This document shows positions 1-7,953 of a stretch of 64,000 bases of DNA, in pieces. Each line of letters begins with the position of its first letter. Position 1 is the stretch's first letter. A program made the position numbers and the translations under genes. Origin of the DNA: Actinophytocola oryzae (GTDB lineage: Bacteria > Actinomycetota > Actinomycetes > Mycobacteriales > Pseudonocardiaceae); the NCBI RefSeq assembly GCF_004364325.1, contig NZ_SOCP01000020.1, positions 148,726-212,725 on the forward strand. Direction: 5' to 3'. Under the pieces are notes generated by a model. It had not been told where the DNA came from, did no database searches, and saw only the letters and a list, made by a program, of their open reading frames with translations.

Positions 1-405
1 CAGGCCTTGCCCAGCGCCATCGCCGTGGGCGGCCACACCCTCGGCGTCACCGCCCTGTCCAGGGGCGAGGTGCACGGCGCGACCACGGCCACCGCCAACG
101 CCGTGCTCGCGGGCACCGGCATCACCGCGCTCGCCGCCGCCACCGGCGCGCGCACCTGGCGTGACAGGCTCGGCGCGCTCGCGTTCAGCGGGCTCTACGC
201 CAACACGGTCGGCCGCCCGCAGTACGACGCGACACAGGACCCGTCGGCCAAGCGGGTCCGGAAGGCCACGATGGCGGGCATCCACGGCATGGTCCCGCTC
301 CAGGCCGCGCTCGCCGCCCGTCGCGGGTCGCTCCTCGGCGCGCTCGTGGTCGCCTCGGCACTCCCGGTCGCGAAGAAGCTCGCCAGGAAGGTGAGCCCCA
401 CATGA
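1..405 (+). CDS. EboC-like UbiA-family prenyltransferase, C-terminal part (5' end outside window)
   Basis: The gene enters from the left edge, so only the last ~134 residues are seen. They form hydrophobic helices typical of the end of a UbiA-superfamily membrane protein, with a run resembling NTVGRPQYDATQDPS and a tail ending KVSPT that I associate with EboC-type actinobacterial members. The stop overlaps the next ATG (ATGA at 402-405), so it is the first visible gene of a translationally coupled operon whose other members are EboA, EboB, EboE and EboF-like. UbiA proteins transfer prenyl groups to aromatic or cyclic acceptors in the membrane; the substrate of EboC is not known. The Asp-rich active-site motifs would lie upstream, out of view, so activity cannot be judged. 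Confidence 0.72.
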   Translation, partial: QALPSAIAVGGHTLGVTALSRGEVHGATTATANAVLAGTGITALAAATGARTWRDRLGALAFSGLYANTVGRPQYDATQDPSAKRVRKATMAGIHGMVPLQAALAARRGSLLGALVVASALPVAKKLARKVSPT

Positions 406-1844
406 CCTTCCACCTCGGCTACGGCACCAACGGCTTCGCCAACCACCGACTCGACGAGGCCTTGCGGGTCATCGCCGACCTCGGCTACACCGCCGTCGCC
501 CTCACCCTCGACCACAACCACCTCGACCCCTACGCGGAGGGCACCGACAAGCAGGTCGACCACATCGCCGACCTGCTCGACCGGCTCGGCATGCGCAGCG
601 TCGTCGAGACCGGCGCCCGCTACCTGCTCGACCCCACCCGCAAGCACTACCCGACCCTCGTGTGCGACGAACCGGAACGGCGCATCGACTTCCTCAACCG
701 GGCTATCCGCATCGCGGCGGACCTCGGCGCCGACTGCGTGTCGTTCTGGTCGGGGATCAAGCCGTCCACAGTGGACGACCAGACCGCCTGGCGGCGGATG
801 CTCGACGGCATCGGGGAGGTGCTCGACGAGGCGGACGCCCGCGGTGTCCCAGTCGGACTCGAGCCGGAGCCCGGGATGTTCGTCGAGCACCTGTCCGACG
901 CGTTGCGCCTCCGCGAGGAGCTCGGCGCACCCGCACACTTCGGTATCACGCTCGACGTCGGCCACTGCGTCGCCGTCGAGCCGGTCGACGCGCCGACCTG
1001 CATCAGGCGGGCCGCCGACCTCCTCGTGAACGTCCAGCTCGACGACATGCGCACCGGGGTGCACGAGCATCTTGAGTTCGGCGAGGGCGAGCTCAATCTG
1101 CCTGCCACCCTTGCGGCGTTGAGCGAGGTCGGTTACACCGGCGTCGCGGCGGTTGAGCTGCCGCGGCACAGCCACGCGGCGCCGGTCGTGGCCTCGCGCG
1201 CGCTCACCGCGCTCCGTGCCGCGCTGGCGCCCGATCCGGAATGGGTGAGTAACGTGGACCATCCCTGGTTAGTCGAAGCAGAGCAGAAGGTACGCCGCGA
1301 GCCGGCGTCGGTCGCGTCCCTGTTCCCCGCGGTCGGGCGCAAGGTCGGCCGTGCGCCGCTGCGGCCGGAGTCCGATCCCCAGGGCCTCGTCCACGGCAGC
1401 GTCGACGACCTGGCCCGCACGCGGCTGCTCGCCGTGCTGGCCGAGGTCCTCGACCCGGCGCCGCTGGCCGAGGAGATCACCCGGCTCTACCGGTACGGCG
1501 ACGACGCCGAGCGCCGCGGCGTGCTTCGCGGGCTCGCGGCACTGCCCGCGACCACCGTCGACGCCGGGCTCGACCTCGTCAAGGACGCGTTGCGCACCAA
1601 CGACATCCGGCTCGTCGCCGCCGCGATGGGTGGCTTCGCGGCCCGTCACCTCGACGACCACAGCTGGCGCCACGGCGTGCTCAAGTGCCTGTTCGTCGGC
1701 GTGCCGCTCGCCGCCGTGTCCGATGTGGACAGGCGGGCGGACGTCGAGCTGCTGCGCATGGTCGCCGACTACGCCGAAGAACGCAAGGCCGCCGGGCGCG
1801 AGGTGCCCGCCGACGCCGTGACACTGCTGGAGGCCCGGGCATGA
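402..1844 (+). CDS. Fusion of sugar-phosphate-isomerase-like TIM barrel with EboA domain
   Basis: 480 aa with two parts. Residues 1 to about 275 read as a xylose-isomerase-like TIM barrel, with likely metal ligands in LEPEPG, LDVGHC and AVELPRHSH. Residues ~300-480 match what I know of EboA-domain proteins: RYGDDAERRGVLRGL, DALRTNDIRLVAAAMG and HSWRHGVLKCLF. EboA is a protein of unknown biochemistry encoded in ebo operons, which have been linked to export or trafficking of secondary metabolites. As I recall, EboA is usually a separate protein, so the fusion suggests that the barrel enzyme and EboA work on the same compound. Start ATG at 402 overlaps the upstream stop; the stop overlaps the tatD-like gene by 4 nt. 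No frameshift is seen between the parts. Confidence 0.8.
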   Translation: MTFHLGYGTNGFANHRLDEALRVIADLGYTAVALTLDHNHLDPYAEGTDKQVDHIADLLDRLGMRSVVETGARYLLDPTRKHYPTLVCDEPERRIDFLNRAIRIAADLGADCVSFWSGIKPSTVDDQTAWRRMLDGIGEVLDEADARGVPVGLEPEPGMFVEHLSDALRLREELGAPAHFGITLDVGHCVAVEPVDAPTCIRRAADLLVNVQLDDMRTGVHEHLEFGEGELNLPATLAALSEVGYTGVAAVELPRHSHAAPVVASRALTALRAALAPDPEWVSNVDHPWLVEAEQKVRREPASVASLFPAVGRKVGRAPLRPESDPQGLVHGSVDDLARTRLLAVLAEVLDPAPLAEEITRLYRYGDDAERRGVLRGLAALPATTVDAGLDLVKDALRTNDIRLVAAAMGGFAARHLDDHSWRHGVLKCLFVGVPLAAVSDVDRRADVELLRMVADYAEERKAAGREVPADAVTLLEARA

Positions 1845-2707
1845 GGATCTTCGACCCCCACATCCACATGACCTCGCGGACCACCGACGACTACGAGGCC
1901 ATGTTCTCCGTCGGGGTCCGCGCACTGGTCGAGCCCGCGTTCTGGCTCGGGCAGCCACGCACGAGCGTCGCGTCCTACACGGACTACTTCGACTCGCTGA
2001 TCGGCTGGGAACGGTTCCGCGCCGCGCAGTTCGGCATCCGCCACCACTGCACGATCGGGCTGAACCCCAAGGAGGCCAACGATCCCCGCTGCCGCGAGGT
2101 GCTCGACGTGCTCCCGCGCTACCTCGCGAAGGACGGCGTGGTCGCGGTCGGCGAGCTAGGCTACGACTCGATGACCCCCGAGGAGGACGAGGTCTTCGCG
2201 GCGCAGCTCCGGATGGCCGTCGAGCACGAGCTACCCGCGCTCGTGCACACCCCGCACCGCGACAAGCTCGTCGGCACCCGCCGCACGCTCGACGTGGTGA
2301 AGGAGTCCGGCATCGAGCCGGGTCGCGTGGTCGTGGACCACCTCAACGAGCCGACGGTCGGCGTCGTCGCGGAGTCCGGCTGCTGGATGGGTTTCTCGAT
2401 CTACCCGGACACGAAGATGGACGAGGACCGGATGGTCGCGATCCTCAGGCAGTACGGCACCGACCGGATGATCGTGAACTCCGCCGCCGACTGGGGTCGC
2501 TCGGACCCGTTGAAGACCTACAAGACCGGGCTCGCGATGCTGGAGGCGGGGTTCACCGAGTCCGATGTGGACAAGGTGCTGTGGCAGAACCCGGTCGAGT
2601 TCTACGGGCAGAGCGACCGGCTGGTGCTCGACGAGCTACCCGGGTTCGCGCCGTCGGCGGAGACGTTCGCGGGCAACTCGGTGTTGCGTGGTGGCGGGAA
2701 CACATGA
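1841..2707 (+). CDS. EboB-like TatD-family metal-dependent hydrolase
   Basis: 288 aa. The N-terminal DPHIHM gives the HxH metal pair (H7, H9), followed by a metal-binding glutamate in GELGYD, histidines in HTPHRDK and VVDHLNEPT, and an aspartate in SAADWG. This is the full ligand set of the TatD/amidohydrolase fold, so an active hydrolase is likely. In ebo operons this slot is EboB; its substrate is unknown. The start ATG overlaps the preceding stop (ATGA) and its own stop overlaps the eboE-like ATG in the same way, which implies translational coupling. A longer in-frame reading upstream of 1841 exists but lies inside the previous gene and lacks its codon pattern. Confidence 0.82.
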   Translation: MRIFDPHIHMTSRTTDDYEAMFSVGVRALVEPAFWLGQPRTSVASYTDYFDSLIGWERFRAAQFGIRHHCTIGLNPKEANDPRCREVLDVLPRYLAKDGVVAVGELGYDSMTPEEDEVFAAQLRMAVEHELPALVHTPHRDKLVGTRRTLDVVKESGIEPGRVVVDHLNEPTVGVVAESGCWMGFSIYPDTKMDEDRMVAILRQYGTDRMIVNSAADWGRSDPLKTYKTGLAMLEAGFTESDVDKVLWQNPVEFYGQSDRLVLDELPGFAPSAETFAGNSVLRGGGNT

Positions 2708-3837
2708 GCCCACTTTCCTACTGCACCAACGTGCACCCGGCCGAGGACCTGCCGGGCGTGCTGGCGCAGCTCGACCGCTACGCCGAGCCGGTGCGCAGGC
2801 TCGTCGGCGTGGACGTGCTCGGCCTCGGTCTGTGGCTGCCCGCCGTCCTCGCGCACGAGCTGGCCGAGTCGCCCGAGCTGCGTGCGAAGCTGCGTGCCGA
2901 GCTGGACGCTCGCGGCCTGGAGGTGCGGACCCTCAACGCCTTCCCGTACGGCGGTTTCCACGACGAGGTCGTCAAGCACTCGGTATACCGTCCTGAGTGG
3001 ACGGACAGGGCGCGGCTCCGGTACACCGTCGACTGTGCCCTGGTACTCGGGGACCTGCTGCCCGACGCAGCGACCTACGGCTCGATATCGACCCTGCCGC
3101 TCGCGTGGCGCACGCCGTGGAGCGACGCGGACGACGAGGCCGCGACCGCCGCGTTCGCGGAGCTGACCGGGGCACTGGACGGGATGGCCGCCGCGAGTGG
3201 TCGTCCCATCCGGCTCGCGGTCGAACCGGAGCCGGGCTGTGTGCTGGACACCGTCGCGGACGCGGTCGCGTGGCTCGCGCCACGCGTCGACCCGCGTTAT
3301 GTCGGCCTGTGCCTGGACACCTGCCACCTCGCGGTGTCCTTCGCCGATCCGGCGGCCACGGTCGCGTCGATCCACGCGGCGGGACTGGCGGTCGTGAAGG
3401 TGCAGGCGTCGGCCGCGCTGCAGGTCGAGAACCCCGGTAGCGAGGAGGCAAGGGCGGCGCTGGCCGACTTCACCGAGCCCCGCTACCTGCACCAGGTCCG
3501 CGAGCGCACGGCGACCGGCACGGTGCTCGCGGCCGACGACCTGCCGGAGGCCATGACAGACCTGCCGGGCAGGGAGCCGTGGCGCGTGCACTTCCACGTG
3601 CCGCTGCACGCACGCCCGGCAGCGCCGCTGTCGGCGACGACCGACGTCCTGCGCACGGCGATCGCGGCACTGGAGTCCACAGTGGATGACATGCCGCACG
3701 TCGAGGTGGAGACTTACACGTGGAGCGTGTTGCCGGAGACGGCCGGTAACGGCGGCGACACGGCACTGATCAGAGGTATCGCCGCGGAGCTGCGCTGGGC
3801 CGGGGCGAACCTGCTCGAGCTGGGAGGAGTTCGATGA
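2704..3837 (+). CDS. EboE-like metabolite traffic protein (TIM barrel)
   Basis: 377 aa. It opens with SYCTNVHPAEDLPGVLAQL, a start I recognise from EboE proteins, and has the acidic and histidine residues of the xylose-isomerase-like barrel (VEPEPGC and CLDTCHL). The exact role is unknown; in cyanobacteria the ebo genes are needed for correct localisation of scytonemin precursors, while the actinobacterial compound is not identified. It lies between the EboB-like hydrolase and an EboF-like phosphatase with 4-nt ATGA overlaps on both sides. The ATG at 2704 is preferred over an in-frame upstream GTG because the latter is inside the hydrolase gene. Confidence 0.8.
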   Translation: MSPLSYCTNVHPAEDLPGVLAQLDRYAEPVRRLVGVDVLGLGLWLPAVLAHELAESPELRAKLRAELDARGLEVRTLNAFPYGGFHDEVVKHSVYRPEWTDRARLRYTVDCALVLGDLLPDAATYGSISTLPLAWRTPWSDADDEAATAAFAELTGALDGMAAASGRPIRLAVEPEPGCVLDTVADAVAWLAPRVDPRYVGLCLDTCHLAVSFADPAATVASIHAAGLAVVKVQASAALQVENPGSEEARAALADFTEPRYLHQVRERTATGTVLAADDLPEAMTDLPGREPWRVHFHVPLHARPAAPLSATTDVLRTAIAALESTVDDMPHVEVETYTWSVLPETAGNGGDTALIRGIAAELRWAGANLLELGGVR

Positions 3838-5222
3838 CACCGCTGGTGGTTGTCGACGTGGTCGGCCTGACCCCGAAGCTGTTGGCGCACATGCCGAACC
3901 TGTCGGCGCTCGCGAAGACGGGCTGGCAGGCCGAGCTGGGGACGGTGCTGCCCGCGGTGACGTGCAGCGTGCAGTCGACGTTCCTGACCGGCGCGATGCC
4001 CCGTGACCACGGGATCGTCGGCAACGGGTGGTACTTCCGCGAGCTGGGGGAGATCTTCCTGTGGCGCCAGCACAACAAGCTGGTGGCCGGCGAGAAGGTC
4101 TGGGAGACCGCCCGTGCCGCGAACCCGGGCTTCCAGGCCGCGAACGTGTGCTGGTGGTACGCGATGGGCGCCACCACGGACATCACGGTGACCCCGCGGC
4201 CGATCTACCACGCGGACGGCCGCAAGTCGCCGGACGCGTACGTGCGCCCACCCGCACTGCACGACGACCTGGTCGGCGCGCTGGGCGAGTTCCCGCTGTT
4301 CCAGTACTGGGGTCCCACGGCGTCGCTGGCGTCGAGCGAGTGGATCATCGGTGCGTCGCGGCGGATCCTGCGTGAGCACCGTCCGGACCTGCTCCTGGCG
4401 TACGTCCCGCACCTGGACTACGACCTGCAGCGCTTCGGCCCGGACGCACCGCAGTCGCTGCGAGCGGCCCGCGACGTGGACGCGGCACTGAAGCCGCTGC
4501 TGGACGACGCCAGGAACGCGGGTGCGACGGTGGTCGCGCTGTCGGAGTACGGCATCACGCCGGTGCGGCGTCCGGTGGACGTCAACCGCCTGTTCCGCCG
4601 CGAGGGCCTGCTCGAGGTGTACACGCAGGACGGCATGGAGTACCTGGACCCGTGGGTGTCGAGGGCGTTCGCGGTCGCCGACCACCAGGTGGCGCACGTG
4701 TACGTGGCGGACCCGGCGGACCTGCCGAGGGTCACCGCGATGCTGGGTGAGCTGTCGGGGGTCGACGAGGTGCTGGACCGCGAGGCCCAGGCCCGTTACG
4801 GCATCGACCACGCCCGCGCGGGCGAGCTGGTCGTGACGGCGGAGCCGGACGCGTGGTTCACCTACTACTACTGGACCGACGACGACCGCGCCCCCGACTT
4901 CGCGAGGGGTGTGGAGATCCACCGCAAGCCCGGCTACGACCCGGCGGAGCTGTTCTTCAACCCGGCCGACAAGCTGGCGAAGGCGAAGGCGGGCCTGAAC
5001 CTGGTGCGCAAGAAGGCCGGCCTGCGGTATGCCATGCAGGTGGTGCCACTCGACCCGTCCTACGTCATGGGATCGCACGGCCGTCTGCCGATCAGTGCCG
5101 ACGACGGCCCGGTTCTACTGTGCTCGGTCCCCGACGCCGAGCCGGGCGGTCGGGTGGCCGCCACGGATGTTCGCAATCTTCTTCTGCAGTTGCAGGGAGT
5201 TTCGGAAGGAGCTCGACGATGA
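3834..5222 (+). CDS. EboF-like alkaline phosphatase / type I phosphodiesterase family enzyme
   Basis: 462 aa of the nucleotide pyrophosphatase/phosphodiesterase-alkaline phosphatase superfamily. D8 in VVVDVVGLT, T43 in PAVTCSVQST (probable nucleophile), the MPRDHGIVGNGWYF block, VPHLDYD (H193, D195), SEYGI (237-241, where many relatives have SDHG) and a late SHGRLP (H415) supply the expected two-metal site. It probably removes a phosphate or cleaves a phosphodiester on an ebo pathway intermediate. RBS GGAGGA lies a few bases before the ATG at 3834, which overlaps the upstream stop. The SEYG in place of SDHG deserves checking against other EboF proteins before calling it unusual. Confidence 0.8.
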   Translation: MTPLVVVDVVGLTPKLLAHMPNLSALAKTGWQAELGTVLPAVTCSVQSTFLTGAMPRDHGIVGNGWYFRELGEIFLWRQHNKLVAGEKVWETARAANPGFQAANVCWWYAMGATTDITVTPRPIYHADGRKSPDAYVRPPALHDDLVGALGEFPLFQYWGPTASLASSEWIIGASRRILREHRPDLLLAYVPHLDYDLQRFGPDAPQSLRAARDVDAALKPLLDDARNAGATVVALSEYGITPVRRPVDVNRLFRREGLLEVYTQDGMEYLDPWVSRAFAVADHQVAHVYVADPADLPRVTAMLGELSGVDEVLDREAQARYGIDHARAGELVVTAEPDAWFTYYYWTDDDRAPDFARGVEIHRKPGYDPAELFFNPADKLAKAKAGLNLVRKKAGLRYAMQVVPLDPSYVMGSHGRLPISADDGPVLLCSVPDAEPGGRVAATDVRNLLLQLQGVSEGARR

Positions 5223-6223
5223 GTCGACCAGTCACGTTGTTCACCGGCCAGTGGGCCGACCTCCCGTTCGAGGAGGTGTGCAAGCTCGCCGCGCAGTGGG
5301 GCTACGACGGGCTGGAGATCGCCTGCTCAGGTGACCACTTCGAGGTCGACCGGGCACTGGCGGAGGACGACTACGTCCAGAACAAGCTGGACCAGTTGGC
5401 GGGCCACGGCTTGAAGGTGTGGACGATCTCGAACCACCTGGTAGGCCAGGCGGTGTGCGACGACCCGATCGACGAACGCCACAAGAACATCATCCCGTCC
5501 CGAATCTGGGGCGACGGGGACGCGGAGGGCGTGCGCCAGCGGGCCGCGGCCGAGATGGCCGACACCGCGAGGGCGGCGGCGAAGCTGGGCGTGAACACGG
5601 TCGTCGGCTTCACGGGCTCGAAGACCTGGAAGTACGTGGCGATGTTCCCGCCGGTCTCCCAGGAGGTGATCGACGACGGCTATGCCGACTTCGCCCGCCG
5701 CTGGAACCCGATCCTGGACGTGTTCGACGAGGTGGGGGTGCGCTTCGCCCACGAGGTCCACCCGTCCGAGATCGCGTACGACTACTGGACCACGAAGAAG
5801 ACCCTGGCCGCGGTGGACAACCGCGAGGCGTTCGGCCTGAACTGGGACCCGTCCCACTTCATCTGGCAGGACCTCGACCCGGTGGGCTTCATCCTGGACT
5901 TCGCGGACCGCATCTACCACGTGGACTGCAAGGACACGAAGAAGCGCTTCGACGGCCGCAACGGCCGCCTCGGCTCACACCTGGCCTGGGCAGACCCGAG
6001 GCGCGGCTGGGACTTCGTGTCCACGGGCCACGGCGACGTGCCGTGGGAGGAGTCGTTCCGGGCACTGAACTCGATCGGCTACAACGGCCCGATCTCGGTG
6101 GAGTGGGAGGACGCGGGCATGGACCGCCTGCGCGGGGCGGAGGAAGCGATCAGCTTCATCCGCGCTCACCTCTTCGACAAGCCGGAAGGCGCCTTCGACG
6201 CGGCCTTCTCCACGAAGGACTGA
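5219..6223 (+). CDS. Sugar phosphate isomerase/epimerase (IolE-like TIM barrel)
   Basis: 334 aa. TIM-barrel family AP_endonuc_2-like, with metal ligands in HEVHPSE, NWDPSHF, YHVDCKD and VEWEDAG. It is the third barrel protein of the same operon; its ATG overlaps the phosphatase stop (ATGA at 5219-5222). Such enzymes isomerise or epimerise keto sugars or cyclitols (for example inosose), so the operon may handle a cyclitol or sugar moiety, which is inference. A Shine-Dalgarno-like GGAAGGAG stands about 8 nt before the start. It is the last gene before a strong hairpin terminator. Confidence 0.8.
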   Translation: MSRPVTLFTGQWADLPFEEVCKLAAQWGYDGLEIACSGDHFEVDRALAEDDYVQNKLDQLAGHGLKVWTISNHLVGQAVCDDPIDERHKNIIPSRIWGDGDAEGVRQRAAAEMADTARAAAKLGVNTVVGFTGSKTWKYVAMFPPVSQEVIDDGYADFARRWNPILDVFDEVGVRFAHEVHPSEIAYDYWTTKKTLAAVDNREAFGLNWDPSHFIWQDLDPVGFILDFADRIYHVDCKDTKKRFDGRNGRLGSHLAWADPRRGWDFVSTGHGDVPWEESFRALNSIGYNGPISVEWEDAGMDRLRGAEEAISFIRAHLFDKPEGAFDAAFSTKD

Positions 6224-6243
6224 CCTGGAGGCTTGACGGCTCG

Positions 6244-6277
6244 ACGTGGGCGGGTCCACCTGCAGGCCCGCCCACGT
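6244..6277 (+). terminator. Hairpin terminator after the ebo-type operon
   Basis: Perfect 11-bp inverted repeat ACGTGGGCGGG / CCCGCCCACGT with a 12-nt loop, 20 nt after the stop of the last operon gene. There is no long T run, as is usual in high-GC actinobacteria. Confidence 0.7.
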
Positions 6278-6381
6278 TGGGTCGCTCCGCCCTCCAGAGC
6301 GACTCCGGCTGGTCTGCCCGCTGTCAGGACGCGAGCCGGCCCCCGAGTACGCAACCTGAGCTGATCGCCTCGAAGACATCA

Positions 6382-6610
6382 AAGTGTGGTCTCCGGCCTG
6401 CGGGTGGTTGGTTTCGGAGTGCCTGATCTGGAGCTGGTCGCTTTGGAGGTGCCGAGTGGTTGCGGCTTCCGGGGTGGTTGGTTTCCGGGGACCTGACCTG
6501 GGGTTGGTTGCGTTGGAGGCGTCAGGTGGTTCTGGTCTTCGGGGTCGTTGGTCCCCCGATCGCCCGATCTGAAGCTGGTTGCTTTGGAGGCAACAAGTGT
6601 GGTTTCCCGG
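6382..6610. repeat. ~70-bp imperfect tandem repeats in a 736-bp non-coding gap
   Basis: A recurring block beginning with GTGGT, followed by a (T/C)TCCGG-like core, TGGTTGGT, CTGA(T/C)CTG and TTGGAGG, has its GTGGT landmark at 6386, 6456, 6526 and 6599. The spacings are 70, 70 and 73 bp. Units differ by many substitutions, so the array is old. A further degenerate copy of the GTGTGGCTTCCGG segment appears near 6743. No reading frame shows coding character. The rest of the gap, 6224-6959, holds one terminator and one hairpin. Confidence 0.75.
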
Positions 6611-6786
6611 TCTCCGAGGTGATTGGCCCCACGTACCCAACCCGAACCTGCCAGCCCCGAAGGCGCCAAGCGAGCCCAGTCCCTCGAACTGTTTCGTCCC
6701 AAGCACTTCCGACCTACTGATTGATCGTTCCCGAGCGGTCAGGTGTGGCTTCCGGTCCGCGTTGGCTCAGCCCCCGAGTCGACCAC

Positions 6787-6814
6787 GGCCGGAGGCCGGG
6801 CCTGGCCTCCGGCC
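6787..6814. other. Perfect GC-rich hairpin in the 6224-6959 gap
   Basis: GGCCGGAGGCC and GGCCTCCGGCC (11 bp) flank a 6-nt loop. The same GGCCTCCGGCC core recurs in the long inverted repeat at 52207-52373. It could be a terminator or part of a dispersed palindromic element; it stands 146 bp upstream of the next gene. Confidence 0.55.
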
Positions 6815-6959
6815 CCCGATTCGATTGTCCCACGGGGCACCGACACTCCCTGCCGTCCTTGCTTCCGGTGCCTTCGCGGACTTGTTCTTCTCCACCAGCG
6901 TTTCCTGAACCCTGCTCCGCCAAATGTTCCACTCTCAAAACCCATCGGAGGGATTTGTC

Positions 6960-7820
6960 GTGGCCATTTCGAGAAGGTCGATGCTTCGTGGTGCCGCTGG
7001 AGCGGCTCTCGCTGTCGGGGCGGCTGGGGCGTTGCCCGCCGTCGCTGGTGCGGAGGGGGTCGCGCGGGGTGGTGGGCACGGGCACCTTCGGGTGCGCAAG
7101 GACAAGATCAGCATTCAGTTGTACACGCTGCGGTCCGTGCTGGAGGTCGACCTCGAGGGCACGCTCGACGCGCTGGCCGACATCGGGTACCGGAACGTCG
7201 AGCTTGCCGGGACCTACGGGCGCACGGCCTCCGAGTTCCGGAAGCTGCTCGACCGCCGTCACATCCGCGCCACCTCCACGCACGTCGGCATCGACGGGGA
7301 CATCGACCAGGCCATCGCCGACGCGAAGGTTCTCGGGAACCGTCGCAGCAACGTGCCGTATGCGAACTTCGGCACCATTGCCGAGTGGTCAGCTTTCGCC
7401 GACCGGCTCGAGGCGGCTGGGAAGGCCTACCGGCGCGCGGGGATCGGGTTCGGGTACCACAACCACAACCACGAGTTCCAGGCCATCGACGGGACTCGGC
7501 CCTATGACGTGCTGACTCGGCGCACCACGCGCCGGAACGTGAGCTTCGAGATGGACCTGTTCTGGGTGGTCGCGGGCAACGCCGACCCCGTGCGGGAGTT
7601 CTACCGGATCGCCGGGCGGGTGCGGCAGTACCACGTCAAGGACCGCACGCCGGATGGCGGCTTCGCGGACCTCGGCGAGGGCGTCATCGACTTTCCCCGG
7701 ATCTTCCGCGCGAACTGGCCGCTGGAGGTCGAGGAGTACATCGTCGAGAACGACGAGCCGGTCGATGCCGTGAAGTGCGCCGAGACCGGTTACAACTACC
7801 TCGCCGACGTGCGGTTCTGA
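6960..7820 (+). CDS. Tat-exported sugar phosphate isomerase/epimerase-like protein
   Basis: 286 aa from GTG 6960, chosen because GGAGGG sits 7 nt upstream (6947-6952) and because it puts a twin-arginine signal at the very N-terminus: SRRSMLRG followed by a hydrophobic Ala/Val/Gly stretch to about residue 28, ending in AxA-type sites. The mature part is a xylose-isomerase-like TIM barrel with GYHNHNHEF, EMDLFW, YHVKDRT and VEEYIVEND supplying the usual metal ligands. Secreted members of this family are sometimes tied to uptake or breakdown of glycosides, but no substrate can be inferred here. It is followed by a hairpin and then xylulokinase, so a pentose role is possible. Confidence 0.78.
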   Translation: MAISRRSMLRGAAGAALAVGAAGALPAVAGAEGVARGGGHGHLRVRKDKISIQLYTLRSVLEVDLEGTLDALADIGYRNVELAGTYGRTASEFRKLLDRRHIRATSTHVGIDGDIDQAIADAKVLGNRRSNVPYANFGTIAEWSAFADRLEAAGKAYRRAGIGFGYHNHNHEFQAIDGTRPYDVLTRRTTRRNVSFEMDLFWVVAGNADPVREFYRIAGRVRQYHVKDRTPDGGFADLGEGVIDFPRIFRANWPLEVEEYIVENDEPVDAVKCAETGYNYLADVRF

Positions 7821-7828
7821 CTCGTCCG

Positions 7829-7854
7829 GTGCGGCCGGCTACTGCCGGCCGCAC
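7829..7854 (+). terminator. Hairpin terminator after the exported isomerase-like gene
   Basis: GTGCGGCCGGC TACT GCCGGCCGCAC: an 11-bp perfect stem with a 4-nt loop, 9 nt after the stop codon. It is followed by a short T-containing stretch. Confidence 0.75.
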
Positions 7855-7927
7855 GCCGGGCCGTTCTGTGTGACTTCTGTCGGCTATTTCGTGTGCGGTC
7901 TGCTCGTTCTGAGTGGTGTTCCCGCCC

Positions 7928-7933
7928 TAGACT
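7928..7933 (+). promoter_or_regulatory. Likely -10 box for xylB
   Basis: TAGACT fits the TAnnnT actinobacterial -10 pattern, lies 21 nt before the ATG, and leaves room for the GGAGGT ribosome binding site at 7941-7946. No clear -35 was found. Confidence 0.45.
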
Positions 7934-7953
7934 CGATCTCGGAGGTGTTGACC

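Noticed and set aside
6382..6610. CRISPR or riboswitch in the 70-bp array
   Set aside because: Units are directly adjacent and diverged, with no spacers and no conserved ligand-binding fold I can recognise.
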